Notes under the pieces: model-generated
Databases searched by the model: none
Seen by the model: only the letters and a program-made list of their open reading frames with translations
What the model was told of the DNA's origin: nothing
In this document: positions 11,692-21,733 of the stretch, in pieces
Position numbering within the stretch: the stretch's first letter is position 1
Layout: the number at the start of each line of letters is the position of its first letter
Program-made: the position numbers and the translations under genes
NCBI RefSeq assembly: GCF_029853695.1
Contig: NZ_CP122537.1
Span: 2,811,501 to 2,875,500, forward strand
Origin: Jannaschia sp. GRR-S6-38
GTDB lineage: Bacteria > Pseudomonadota > Alphaproteobacteria > Rhodobacterales > Rhodobacteraceae
Reading direction: 5' to 3'
DNA: 64,000 nt

Positions 11692-13122
11692 ATGGAAGTC
11701 GTCCTTCTCTTCACGATGATCATTGGCCTGCTTCTGGTCGGGGTCCCGATCGCGGTCGCGCTGGGGTTCAGCTCGATCGTCTTCCAGCTGGCCTTCTCGG
11801 ATACCTCGCTGGGCTCGATCGCGGCGAGCTTCTACCAGGCGATGGCCGGGCATTACACGCTGCTGGCGATCCCGTTCTTCATCCTGGCCTCGAGCTTCAT
11901 GTCCACGGGCGGCGTGGCGCGGCGGATCATCCGCTTCTCGATCGCCTGCGTGGGCCATCTGCGCGGCGGGCTGGCCATCGCGGGCGTCTTCGCCTGCATG
12001 ATGTTCGCCGCCCTGTCGGGCTCGTCCCCGGCGACCGTGGTCGCCATCGGCACGATCGTCATCGCGGCGATGAAGCAGGCGGGCTACTCCAAGGAATTCG
12101 CCGCGGGCGTTATCTGCAACGCGGGCACGCTGGGCATCCTGATCCCGCCCTCGATCGTGATGGTGGTCTATGCCTCGGCCACCGACGTGTCGGTCGGCCG
12201 GATGTTCCTTGCGGGCGTCATCCCGGGCCTCTTGGCCGGGGGGATGCTGATGGTCACGATCTACATCTTCGCGCGCATCAGGAACATGCCTTCGGGCGAG
12301 TTCGCGGGCTGGGGCGAAGTGGGCGCGAGCTTTCGCGACGCCTTCTGGGGCCTGATGCTGATCGTCATCATCATGGTCGGCATCTACGGAGTGCCGGGCG
12401 TGACCGGCGCGATCTTCACCCCGACGGAGGCCGCGGCGGTGGCCTCGGTCTACGCCTTCGTGGTGGCGATGTTCGTCTATCGCGACATCGGCCCGCTGGC
12501 CCCGCGCCCCGCCCAATCGGTGGGCGCGGCAGTGGCCGGGCCGGTGGAGGGGACGCCCCGGTCGCTGATGCGCAATCCGCATACGCTGCTGACGGCGTTT
12601 TTCCACCGCGACACGCGCAATACGCTGCTGGAGGCGGGCAAGCTGACCATCATGTTGATGTTCATCATCGCCAACGCGCTGATCCTGAAGCACGTGCTGA
12701 CCGACGAGCAGATCCCGCAGGCCATCGCCAACGCGATGCTGGGCGCGGGGCTGGGGCCGATCACCTTCCTGATCGTGGTCAACGTGATCCTGCTGATCGG
12801 GGGCCAGTTCATGGAGCCGTCGGGCCTTCTGGTCATCGTCGCGCCGCTGGTGTTCCCGATCGCGATCGAGCTCGGGATCGACCCGATCCACCTGGGCATC
12901 ATCATGGTGGTGAACATGGAGATCGGCATGATCACGCCGCCGGTGGGGCTGAACCTCTTCGTCACCTCGGGCGTGGCGGGCATGTCGATGATGGCGGTCG
13001 TGAAGGCGGCGCTGCCGTTCCTGGCGGTGCTGTTCGTCTTCCTGATCATGATCACCTACATCCCGGCGATCTCGCTCTGGCTGCCCACCTCGGTGATGGG
13101 GCCGGAGGTGATCATCAGGTAG
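11692..13122 (+). CDS. dctM: TRAP transporter large permease DctM
   Basis: A 476-residue polytopic membrane protein, the ion-coupled channel subunit of the dicarboxylate TRAP system. Family landmarks include SGSSPATVVAIGTIVI, GTLGILIPPSIVMVVYA and the C-terminal ITPPVGLNLFVTSGVA. It is longer than the usual 425-440 residues because of an extra hydrophilic loop of about 40 residues (from RDIGPLAPRP to FHRDTRNT) in the middle of the protein. A good rho-independent terminator ends the dctPQM operon 30 bases downstream. Confidence 0.95.
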   Translation: MEVVLLFTMIIGLLLVGVPIAVALGFSSIVFQLAFSDTSLGSIAASFYQAMAGHYTLLAIPFFILASSFMSTGGVARRIIRFSIACVGHLRGGLAIAGVFACMMFAALSGSSPATVVAIGTIVIAAMKQAGYSKEFAAGVICNAGTLGILIPPSIVMVVYASATDVSVGRMFLAGVIPGLLAGGMLMVTIYIFARIRNMPSGEFAGWGEVGASFRDAFWGLMLIVIIMVGIYGVPGVTGAIFTPTEAAAVASVYAFVVAMFVYRDIGPLAPRPAQSVGAAVAGPVEGTPRSLMRNPHTLLTAFFHRDTRNTLLEAGKLTIMLMFIIANALILKHVLTDEQIPQAIANAMLGAGLGPITFLIVVNVILLIGGQFMEPSGLLVIVAPLVFPIAIELGIDPIHLGIIMVVNMEIGMITPPVGLNLFVTSGVAGMSMMAVVKAALPFLAVLFVFLIMITYIPAISLWLPTSVMGPEVIIR

Positions 13123-13151
13123 GGCGCGGGCTGCGGCCGAGACGCGATGGG

Positions 13152-13180
13152 ACGGCGTCCGGGAAACCGGGCGCCGTTTT
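13152..13180 (+). terminator. terminator of dctPQM
   Basis: Stem ACGGCGTCCGG / CCGGGCGCCGT (11 pairs, one G-T wobble) around a GAAA tetraloop, followed by TTTT including the stem end. It points in the direction of dctM. Confidence 0.8.
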
Positions 13181-13206
13181 CCTTGAAGACCGCTGACCGG
13201 CCGGCG

Positions 13207-13623
13207 CTAGGCGTCGCGTCCCGGCTCGCCCGGATCGCTGGAGAAGAGCGCGATCTTGTTGCCCTGCGGATCGCGCAGATAGCCCACGTAGAATTGCGGG
13301 CCGTAGGCGGCCCGGAAGCCGGGCCGGCCCTCGTCGGAGCCACCGGCGGCGACCGCGGCGGCATGCAGCTCGCGGACCTGCCGCTGGCTGCGCGCCTCGA
13401 ACGCGACCATCGCCCCGTTGCCGGCCGAGGCCGGGCGCCCGTCGAAGGTCGGTTTGACGTAGAAATCCGGCGGGGCGGGGAACGGGCCCGGTGGCGCGGG
13501 CAGGACGTAGCTGAGCCCCTCGGGCCCCTCCGTCAGCGCGTAGCCGAGGGGCGGCAGGAGGGCCGCGTAGAACCGTTTCGCGCGCGCGATGTCATCCGCG
13601 CCGACCGTGACATAGGCGATCAT
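13207..13623 (-). CDS. VOC-family (glyoxalase-like) protein
   Basis: A 138-residue vicinal-oxygen-chelate protein with two beta-alpha-beta-beta-beta modules. It starts MIAYVTVGADDIARAKRFYAAL and ends with the typical YLRDPQGNKIALF strand. The first strand lacks the metal-binding His found in glyoxalase I, so it may be a non-metal or differently liganded relative. The family contains glyoxalases, dioxygenases and resistance proteins; the substrate cannot be predicted here. It lies downstream of tpiA on the same strand after 105 bases. Confidence 0.75.
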   Translation of the reverse strand: MIAYVTVGADDIARAKRFYAALLPPLGYALTEGPEGLSYVLPAPPGPFPAPPDFYVKPTFDGRPASAGNGAMVAFEARSQRQVRELHAAAVAAGGSDEGRPGFRAAYGPQFYVGYLRDPQGNKIALFSSDPGEPGRDA

Positions 13624-13667
13624 GGGTCGGGGGTCTCTCCGGCTGCCGGGTTCGTCTCCGGGTCATA

Positions 13668-13694
13668 GCGCGGGCCCGTCCGTCCGGCCCGCGC
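13668..13694 (-). terminator. hairpin between tpiA and the VOC gene
   Basis: Perfect 9-bp arms GCGCGGGCC and GGCCCGCGC separated by nine bases lie 35 bases after the tpiA stop. There is no T-run in the tpiA direction, so it may be a weak or rho-dependent terminator. Confidence 0.4.
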
Positions 13695-13728
13695 CCGTTT
13701 GCCCGAGGTGCCTGACACCGGGCGCGCG

Positions 13729-14454
<726 letters not shown>

Positions 14455-14492
14455 GGGACCCTCCTGTTCGTCTCGGGGGAGGGTCTAGCAGA

Positions 14493-14861
14493 TCAGGACG
14501 GCGTGCCCAGCGTCTCGTCGAACTTGATCGACTCGCCGCAGCCGCAGGCGTCGACGACGTTGGGATTGCGGAACTTGAAGCCCGCCTCGAGCAGCGAAGT
14601 CTCGTAGTCGATCTCGGTCCCGAAGAGGAACATCTGCGCCATGGGCGCGATGATCACGCGGGCGCCGCCCTCGACCTCCACGACCTCGTCATTGGGCTCG
14701 ACCTCGGCCACGTAGTCCATGGTGTATTCCATGCCCGCGCAGCCGCCCTTCTTGACGCCGATGCGCAGCCCCGCGGCGTCCTGCTTGGTCATCAGGCGCG
14801 CGATCTGCTTGGCCGCGGCGGGCGTGACGGTGACGGGGGATTGGCCGGGGATGGCGAACAT
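14493..14861 (-). CDS. A-type Fe-S cluster carrier (IscA/SufA/ErpA family)
   Basis: A 122-residue HesB/IscA-family protein. The three conserved cluster-ligand cysteines are present in GGCAGMEY and in the C-terminal CGCGESI. Such proteins receive clusters from the SUF scaffold and pass them to apo-enzymes. The SUF structural genes are not in this window, but a SufT-like DUF59 gene lies 3 kb upstream on the same strand; in relatives these two genes are often neighbours of the suf operon. Which A-type subfamily it belongs to cannot be fixed by eye. Confidence 0.9.
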   Translation of the reverse strand: MFAIPGQSPVTVTPAAAKQIARLMTKQDAAGLRIGVKKGGCAGMEYTMDYVAEVEPNDEVVEVEGGARVIIAPMAQMFLFGTEIDYETSLLEAGFKFRNPNVVDACGCGESIKFDETLGTPS

Positions 14862-14910
14862 GGGGCGAACTCCTGCTTGGGCTTAAAGGTAAGGGCAGCG
14901 GGCCCGGGCC

Positions 14911-15594
14911 TCAAGGGGTGAGCCGCGTCAGCGCCACGGCCACCGCCAGCGCCCATCCGAAGGAGGCGAGCGTGCCGATGATGACGTATTCGGCCTTGCG
15001 CGCCTCGGAGGCGGCCTCGAAGCGCAGGACCGACTTGGCGGCGATCAGGAAGCCGATCCCGGCGGGCTGGCCGATGATGACGAGAAGCAGGATCAGCGAC
15101 CGCTCCAGCAGGCCGATCAGGCGGCCCGCGCCGGGCAGCGTGCCGGTGGGCGCGCCCGCGCCATAGGGCGCCATCAGCAGGCGGATCGCCGGGGCGGCGG
15201 GCAGGGTCGCCAGGAGGAAGCCCGTCGCGATGAGGGCCGAGGGCAGCCAGGCCAGCGGCAGGGCGGGCGTGCCGGGCAGCAGCAGGGCGGCGGCGACCAG
15301 CGTGGCGAGATGCAGCGCCTGGTCGGCCAGGTAGGACCAGAGCCGGTCGGGCAGGGCGAGCTTGGCGAGGTCGATCGCCGCATGGGCGGCCGCCAGCAGC
15401 CCCGCCGCTTCCCAGGCTCCGCCCAGCGCCAGCGCGGTCAGCGCGAAGACCACCGCGATATGCAGCGCGAAGACATGCGGGCGGGTCTTGTTGGCGACCA
15501 TCCAGCCGGTCTGGAACACGTGATCGGCCAGCAGATGCGCCAACAGCAGCGCGGTGAGGGTGGCAAGCGTGGCGGGGTCGGCGAGCGGGGTCAT
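14911..15594 (-). CDS. DUF3307 membrane protein (SatE-like partner of SatD)
   Basis: A 227-residue inner-membrane protein with about six hydrophobic helices. The N-terminal pattern LLLAHLLADHVFQTGWMVANK with H-L-x-x-D-x-x-x-Q-x-x-x-x-x-x-K, followed by HIAVVF and HAAIDLAK, is diagnostic of DUF3307. In many bacteria this family sits beside a SatD-family gene, as here. The role is not established. Two operator-like 22-bp dyads occupy its upstream region, one reaching into its start codon. Confidence 0.85.
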   Translation of the reverse strand: MTPLADPATLATLTALLLAHLLADHVFQTGWMVANKTRPHVFALHIAVVFALTALALGGAWEAAGLLAAAHAAIDLAKLALPDRLWSYLADQALHLATLVAAALLLPGTPALPLAWLPSALIATGFLLATLPAAPAIRLLMAPYGAGAPTGTLPGAGRLIGLLERSLILLLVIIGQPAGIGFLIAAKSVLRFEAASEARKAEYVIIGTLASFGWALAVAVALTRLTP

Positions 15595-15643
15595 GACAGG
15601 GTCCGGGACCTGTGAGACGTTTTACAGGCTTTTTGACCTGTAA
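15594..15643 (-). promoter_or_regulatory. two tandem 22-bp dyads upstream of DUF3307
   Basis: TTACAGG-N8-CCTGTAA at 15622-15643 is perfect. TGACAGG-N8-CCTGTGA at 15594-15615 has one mismatch between arms. The two copies are spaced 28 bases apart with six bases between them. The proximal copy overlaps the ATG of the DUF3307 gene, a position that suits repression. The adjacent SatD protein ends in a helix-turn-helix and is the natural candidate to bind. Confidence 0.6.
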
Positions 15644-15661
15644 GAATGGGAACAGGCCGGG

Positions 15662-16279
15662 TCATGCGCCGGCCTCGATCGTGTCCAGCGCGGCGCGGAT
15701 CGCGGGGAAGCCCGCGGCGTCGAGCCGGTCGGCGAGGCTCTGCTGGCGGATGCCGAGCCGGTCGGCGAGGTCGGTCTGGCGCGGGGCGTCGGGCGGCAGC
15801 GAGAGGGCGACCGCCTCGGCCTGCGCCACGGTCCAGCGTTCGGAGAGGGCGTCGAGAAGGATCGCGGCCGCGGGCAGCAGCGGCAGGGCGCCCTCGGCGG
15901 CCAGCGCGAGCTGGCGGCCGCGCGGCATGGCGTCGAGCGCGGCGCCCGCGCGGTGGAAGGCGGGGCCGTCGGCATCGGAGAGATCCGCGCTGCCCTCGAA
16001 GGCCACGGGGCCGAGGCCGATGGCGATGCGCGTGGGCGGCAGGTCGGCGGCGCGCAGGTCGGCGCGGACCAGGAGCGCGGCGCGCAGCGCGAGGGCGGGG
16101 CGGATCAGCAGCATCTGCCAGCCGTCGCCGCGAAAGCGTGTCAGGCGCGGATCGGCCGCCTGCCAGCGGGCGATCTCGGCCGCGGCGGTCCCGAGCCGAT
16201 CGAAGCCCGCGGCGAGCGCGTCCGCCCCCGCGCCGCGCGAGCGGACGAAATCGCCGATCAGAACCGCCCTGTCATCCAT
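15662..16279 (-). CDS. SatD-family protein with C-terminal helix-turn-helix
   Basis: A 205-residue protein. The N-terminus MDDRAVLIGDFVRSR matches the I-G-D-x-V-x-S-R start of the SatD family, and FRGDGWQMLL plus RIAIGLG are further family-like patches resembling a degenerate nucleotide-cyclase-type core. The last 40 residues (TDLADRLGIRQQSLADRL) form a clear helix-turn-helix. Paired with the DUF3307 gene, 67 bases downstream. The ATG at 16279 was chosen because the frame upstream overlaps a terminator. A regulator of its own locus is an inference. Confidence 0.75.
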   Translation of the reverse strand: MDDRAVLIGDFVRSRGAGADALAAGFDRLGTAAAEIARWQAADPRLTRFRGDGWQMLLIRPALALRAALLVRADLRAADLPPTRIAIGLGPVAFEGSADLSDADGPAFHRAGAALDAMPRGRQLALAAEGALPLLPAAAILLDALSERWTVAQAEAVALSLPPDAPRQTDLADRLGIRQQSLADRLDAAGFPAIRAALDTIEAGA

Positions 16280-16331
16280 GCCGCGCCTCGAAGCCTGCCC
16301 CGCGCGACCATGCCGCGCGGGGGCCCGGACG

Positions 16332-16360
16332 AAAAGGGCGGGCCGTCGCCGGCCCGCCCG
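16332..16360 (-). terminator. terminator after the glycerophosphodiesterase gene
   Basis: Stem GGGCGGGCC / GGCCCGCCC (9 bp) with a six-base loop, followed on the minus strand by TTTTC. It lies 44 bases after the stop of the phosphodiesterase gene. Confidence 0.7.
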
Positions 16361-16403
16361 ATTTGCCCCGAGGGGCGGAGTTCGCGTCACAGAAAGCTGC
16401 GGA

Positions 16404-17618
<1,215 letters not shown>

Positions 17619-18004
17619 CTTCGTGTCTCCCTTGGAACGCGACGGTGACGGCCGGATGGCCGCCTGCCGTAACATACCCGTGAACGATCCGTGACGGGCG
17701 TATGAAAGGCAATCCTCGGGACGGATTTGCATCCGGCGGCATCCGTGGCCGCGGCGTCGGGAAAGAGGCGTCGGCCGGACTCCGCTTTCATTTTCGCGAT
17801 ATCGGCGCGGAGTCGCGCGGCGAGCCCGCGCTGCGGTCGAGGACGGAGGAGACCTGCCGGGCGAAGAGTTCGGCCCCGGTCGGGGCGTGGGGAGGGGACT
17901 CGGTCGTCAGATCCTGCGCAAATCGCGCCTGCGACGCGGGTCGAAAAACCGGACAGGGTCAGCCAACGCGGGCCGGACCGGCGCGCTTCCCTCCGCGGGG
18001 CGTC
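17619..18004. other. 386-base non-coding gap
   Basis: No convincing gene is seen on either strand; open frames here have non-coding composition. The segment holds the ribosome site and a candidate PhoB-type repeat for the phosphodiesterase at its left end, and the 3' flank of the SufT-like gene at its right end. The middle shows no structure I recognise. Confidence 0.6.
17667..17696 (-). promoter_or_regulatory. 11-bp-phased direct repeats, candidate Pho box
   Basis: On the minus strand TCACGG, TCACGG and TTACGG recur at exact 11-base spacing (plus-strand CCGTGA at 17689 and 17678, CCGTAA at 17667), about 50 bases before the start of the phosphodiesterase. Seven-base repeats with four-base spacers are the layout of PhoB boxes, though agreement with CTGTCAT is partial. 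Confidence 0.4.
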
Positions 18005-18373
18005 TCACATGAAGCCCAGTTCCAGCCGCGCCTCGTCGGACATCATCTCCATGCCCCAGGGCGGCTCCCAGGTGAGGTCGACATCGACGGTCTTGATGCC
18101 GGGAACCGAGGAGACGGCATCGGCCACCCAGCCCGGCATTTCGCCCGCGACGGGGCAGCCGGGCGCGGTGAGGGTCATCACCACATGGGCCTCGTTCTCG
18201 GCGTTGAGCTCGATCGTGTAGACGAGGCCGAGATCGTAGATATTGACCGGAATTTCGGGGTCGAAGACCGAGCGACAGGCATCGACCACCGCCTCGTGTA
18301 GCGGGTGGTCCGTGGTCGACGGCGCGATTAGCGGCGCGCCTTCGAGGCGATCGGCGGAGGTCGTCTCGGTCAT
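18005..18373 (-). CDS. SufT-like DUF59 Fe-S assembly protein
   Basis: A 122-residue MIP18/DUF59 family protein. The core motif DPEIPVNIYDLGLVY is followed by MTLTAPGCPVAGEMPGW, with the conserved Cys, and VDLTWEPPWGMEMMSDEARLELG at the end. In Rhodobacterales this form accompanies the SUF system and helps mature Fe-S proteins. The ATG at 18373 removes an Arg-rich non-conserved leader. A stable hairpin separates it from the porin-like gene upstream. Confidence 0.88.
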   Translation of the reverse strand: MTETTSADRLEGAPLIAPSTTDHPLHEAVVDACRSVFDPEIPVNIYDLGLVYTIELNAENEAHVVMTLTAPGCPVAGEMPGWVADAVSSVPGIKTVDVDLTWEPPWGMEMMSDEARLELGFM

Positions 18374-18433
18374 GTCACTTCCCGTCTGGAGGAATTGTCG
18401 ACCGAAAAGATAAGCAATGCGGCCCCGAGGGGC

Positions 18434-18460
18434 AAGGCGGCGCCGCAAGGGCGCCGCCTT
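18434..18460 (-). terminator. hairpin after the outer-membrane protein gene
   Basis: A perfect 11-bp stem (AAGGCGGCGCC / GGCGCCGCCTT) with a five-base loop lies eight bases after the stop of the beta-barrel gene. The A/T-ended stem is terminator-like, although no long T-run follows. Confidence 0.55.
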
Positions 18461-18467
18461 CGGTCGA

Positions 18468-19175
18468 TCAGAAGCGGTAGTTGACGTTCAGACCGATGGT
18501 GGTGGCGTCGACTTCGACACCGGGGACGTCGAAATCGTCGAACTCGTGGTAGAGCACTTCGGCGCCGACCGTGATGTTTTGCGTTACGAAGCGCTCGCCA
18601 CCAATACCGGCGAAGTAGCCGTCGCCGTCGCCGATCGTGTCGGTGTCGGCGCGTGTGTAACCGCCGATGCCGTAGACCAGGTTCGGGCCGAAAGCGAAGC
18701 CGCCGCGAAGACCGACACGAAGGACATTCTCGATGGTGACGGCAACATCGGTGCTCGTGGCACTGCCGTCATCGAAAATCGTGGCCGTTCCGAGATCGAT
18801 ATCGGCGAAGTCATAGTCGAGGCGGCCACCGAGGACGAAGCCGTTGGCGAAGGCATAGTCGTAACCGGCGCGCAGGCCGAAGGTCGGGCCGTCGCCGTCG
18901 AGCGCGTTCAGCGACGCCAGAGTAGCGGTGTCGTCGGCATCGAGCGATGTATCGTCGGTGTCGCCGTCGAAGTCGGCGCGAGCCGCGTCCACGTTGGCGT
19001 TCAGGAAGCTCAGTCCGCCGCCAACATAGGCGCCCGACCAGCTGTAAATCGGCGCGACGACGATCGGCGCGGCGGGGGCGGTTTCGACCACGACCGGCTC
19101 GATGCCGGCGGCCATCACGGGCAGCGCGGTCGTCGTCAGCAGGGCGGCCGTGGCAAGGAGGTTCGTCTTTTTCAT
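18468..19175 (-). CDS. outer-membrane beta-barrel protein (Opa/OmpA-like barrel)
   Basis: A 235-residue exported protein with signal peptide MKKTNLLATAALLTTTAL ending VMAA. A proline/valine-rich linker precedes YSWSGAYVGGGLSF, the usual first strand of alphaproteobacterial Omp25-like barrels. Alternating strands continue to the last, GLNVNYRF, with the terminal Phe required by the BAM machinery. Extracellular loops are unusually rich in Asp (DFDGDTDDTSLDADDT), giving an acidic, possibly cation-binding surface. An AAAGGACGAG site precedes the ATG. Confidence 0.88.
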   Translation of the reverse strand: MKKTNLLATAALLTTTALPVMAAGIEPVVVETAPAAPIVVAPIYSWSGAYVGGGLSFLNANVDAARADFDGDTDDTSLDADDTATLASLNALDGDGPTFGLRAGYDYAFANGFVLGGRLDYDFADIDLGTATIFDDGSATSTDVAVTIENVLRVGLRGGFAFGPNLVYGIGGYTRADTDTIGDGDGYFAGIGGERFVTQNITVGAEVLYHEFDDFDVPGVEVDATTIGLNVNYRF

Positions 19176-19409
19176 ATCTCGTCCTTTCAGGACTGGTGTC
19201 GTTTCAAATGGCAGGCCGATGCGCGGAGCTCGGTGAAATGTCCAATACGCGCCTACCGGCCGTATAACCGAAGAGGGAACGCGCCGAGACTCGGCATCGG
19301 TTGCATCGCCACGGTAAGTTGTCGTGATCATTGTAATTCCGCAACAGAAGCGGCGGCTGCCGCCACTGGATGAGCGCCTTCCCGCCGGGGCCCCGCGGCG
19401 CGGGGCGTC

Positions 19410-20150
19410 TCAGGCGCCGAAGACGATCCGCGCGGCCTCGGTCCGGTTGCGGACGCCGAGCTTGCGGTAGGCGTTCGAGGCGTATTCGGCGACCGTGTGC
19501 GGAGAGATGCCGCAGAGCCGCGCCACCTCCTTCCGGGGCAGGCCCTGGGCCTGCAGCCAGATCACCTCGCGCTCGCGCGGGGAAAGCCCGTCGAGCCGGG
19601 CCATCTCGGGGGCGACGAGCAGGTCGCGGAACCCGGGCGTTGCGGCGGGCTCCGGCGCGGGGAAGCCCAGCTCCTCGAGCCGGCGATGCGCGATCAGGCA
19701 GAGCAGGCGGAATTCCTCGCGCCGGGGCAGGATCGCGGCTTCGAAACAGGCCCGGTCGAGCGGGGTGCCGAGGTTGAAGCCGCCGAAGCGCGGCGAGCCC
19801 ACGAGGCGCATCGGGATGCCGAGCCCGCTGCTGAAGCCGTGATCGCGGGCGGCGCGGATGAAGGCGCGGGCGGCTTCCGGCAGGTAGTCGTGCTCCTGGA
19901 GGAAGGCCGCGCCGGTGCGCGTGATCTCGTAGCTGGCGCAGCAATGCTCGAGGAACGGGTCGGTGGCGGGGGCGTGGCCGTCATGGATCGCCGGCGTCGT
20001 CGTGAGCATCCGCACATCCGTGCGCGCGGCATCGGAGCTGAGATAGAGCACGGTCGTCACGCCCTCGGCGCCCAGCGCTGCCACGGTTGCGCGCCAGACA
20101 GCCTCGATCGTATCGAGAGTCTCGATTTCGCGGGCCTTGGCCAGCAGCAT
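19410..20150 (-). CDS. LuxR-type transcriptional regulator (solo)
   Basis: A 246-residue regulator with an N-terminal autoinducer-binding-like domain (about residues 5-160) and a C-terminal LuxR helix-turn-helix (about 182-240; LSPREREVIWLQAQGLPRKEVARL then SPHTVAEYASNAYRKLGVRNR, each quoted in part). No luxI synthase gene is in the window, so it is a solo or senses a signal made elsewhere. A 20-bp dyad of lux-box size lies 29 bases before its start, suggesting autoregulation. The C-terminus NRTEAARIVFGA is typical of roseobacter LuxR solos. Ligand unknown. Confidence 0.82.
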   Translation of the reverse strand: MLLAKAREIETLDTIEAVWRATVAALGAEGVTTVLYLSSDAARTDVRMLTTTPAIHDGHAPATDPFLEHCCASYEITRTGAAFLQEHDYLPEAARAFIRAARDHGFSSGLGIPMRLVGSPRFGGFNLGTPLDRACFEAAILPRREEFRLLCLIAHRRLEELGFPAPEPAATPGFRDLLVAPEMARLDGLSPREREVIWLQAQGLPRKEVARLCGISPHTVAEYASNAYRKLGVRNRTEAARIVFGA

Positions 20151-20178
20151 GCAGTGTCCGTCCCATTCCCTGACCGGT

Positions 20179-20198
20179 CCCCCTACGTCCGTAGGGGG
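20179..20198 (-). promoter_or_regulatory. 20-bp dyad, candidate lux-type box
   Basis: CCCCCTACGTCCGTAGGGGG is a dyad with only the two central bases unmatched, extended by GGT/ACC outside it. It has the size and symmetry of LuxR-family operators and lies 28 bases before the LuxR gene, within the region shared with tgt on the other strand. Confidence 0.5.
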
Positions 20199-20384
20199 GG
20201 ACCGATCGGCAAGACTTTGCTATTTTTCATTGTGTTGTAACAAGTCCTTTGTTTACCCGGCGGCAAGGTTTCAGCCGCCATGGACCGGGGCCGGCGCCCA
20301 TTCGGCGCTCGGCCCCGCTCCGCTTTCGGGTCCCGGGATCGCGTGCTAAGCGGCGCGCCGACCGCTTCCCGAGGATCTGACCAG

Positions 20385-21515
20385 ATGACCGCAGCATTCG
20401 ATTTCGCGCTCGAGGCGAGTGACGGGCGCGCGCGCACCGGCCGGATCACGACCCCGCGCGGCGAGATCCGCACGCCGGCCTTCATGCCGGTGGGCACGGC
20501 GGGAACCGTGAAGGGGATGCTGCCGGAATCGGTGCGCGCGACTGGCGCGGACATCCTGCTGGGCAACACCTATCACCTGATGCTGCGACCCACGGCCGAG
20601 CGCATCGACCGTCTGGGCGGGCTGCACGGCTTCATGAACTGGGACCGCCCGATCCTGACCGATAGCGGCGGCTTCCAGGTGATGAGCCTCGGCGCGCTGC
20701 GGAAGCTCGACGCGGATGGGGTGACCTTCAAGAGCCATATCGACGGCTCGAAGCACCGGCTGACGCCGGAGCGGTCGATGGAGATCCAGCGGCTCCTGGG
20801 CTCCGACATCGTGATGTGCTTCGACGAATGTCCCAGCCTGCCCGCCGACCGGGACCGGATCGCGGCCTCGATGCGGCTCTCGATGGATTGGGCGGCGCGG
20901 TCGAAGGCGGCCTTCGGGGACCGGCCGGGCCACGCGCTGTTCGGCATCCAGCAGGGCGGGCTGGAGCGCGACCTGCGCGCCGAGAGCGCCGAGCGGCTGC
21001 GCGCGATCGGCTTTCATGGCTACGCCATCGGCGGCCTCGCGGTGGGCGAAGGGCAGGCGGCGATGTTCGACTGCCTCGATTACGCGCCCGAGCAACTGCC
21101 CGCCGACCGGCCGCGCTACCTGATGGGGGTGGGCAAGCCCGACGACATCGTGGGCGCGGTGGCGCGGGGCGTGGACATGATGGATTGCGTGCTGCCGACC
21201 CGGTCGGGCCGCACGGGGCAGGCCTTCACGCGGCACGGCGTAGTCAATATCCGCAACGCGCGCCATGCCGACGATCCGCGCCCGCTGGACGCGGCCTGCG
21301 GCTGCCCGGCCTGTCGCAACTACTCGCGCGCCTATCTGCACCATGTCAGCCGCGCCAAGGAGATCATCGGCTCGATGCTGATGACCTGGCACAATCTGCA
21401 GTTCTATCAGGACCTGATGGCCGGAATGCGCGGGGCGATCGCGGAGGGGCGCTTCGACGCCTGGCAGGCGGAGTTCCACGCGGCGCGCGCCGAGGGCGAC
21501 ATCCCGCACCCGTGA
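20385..21515 (+). CDS. tgt: tRNA-guanine transglycosylase
   Basis: A 376-residue queuine tRNA-ribosyltransferase, which exchanges G34 for the queuosine precursor preQ1 in Asp, Asn, His and Tyr tRNAs. The nucleophile region [10 protein letters not shown], the substrate pocket segment FGIQQGG, and the zinc site ([16 protein letters not shown] plus a later His) are all present. The ATG at 20385 gives the conserved start [13 protein letters not shown]. The three tRNA-Asp genes in this window are among its substrates. Preceded by an AT-rich stretch (20211-20260) that probably holds the promoter. Confidence 0.97.
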   Translation: MTAAFDFALEASDGRARTGRITTPRGEIRTPAFMPVGTAGTVKGMLPESVRATGADILLGNTYHLMLRPTAERIDRLGGLHGFMNWDRPILTDSGGFQVMSLGALRKLDADGVTFKSHIDGSKHRLTPERSMEIQRLLGSDIVMCFDECPSLPADRDRIAASMRLSMDWAARSKAAFGDRPGHALFGIQQGGLERDLRAESAERLRAIGFHGYAIGGLAVGEGQAAMFDCLDYAPEQLPADRPRYLMGVGKPDDIVGAVARGVDMMDCVLPTRSGRTGQAFTRHGVVNIRNARHADDPRPLDAACGCPACRNYSRAYLHHVSRAKEIIGSMLMTWHNLQFYQDLMAGMRGAIAEGRFDAWQAEFHAARAEGDIPHP

Positions 21516-21733
21516 TTCGTCCGGCTGCGCGCGGGGTGGTCCGCAACATGGCCGCTTCGAGGCGCGCGGCCCGGAATGTGGCGCGGGCCTGACGGCGCGT
21601 GGGCGGCGGCGTGACGGCGGCGGGGTCATTTCGCGATCCGGGCCCGGTTAGGGCGCTTTTCGCTGATCGGCCGGCCGGCTGCGTCTAGTGTCGAGCGATC
21701 AAGCCGCAACGCTTCCGAGCCCGAGGATCTGCC

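Noticed and set aside
20280..20384. Longer Tgt start at 20280
   Set aside because: The extra 35 residues are Arg/Gly-rich and not part of the conserved Tgt N-terminus, which begins at 20385.
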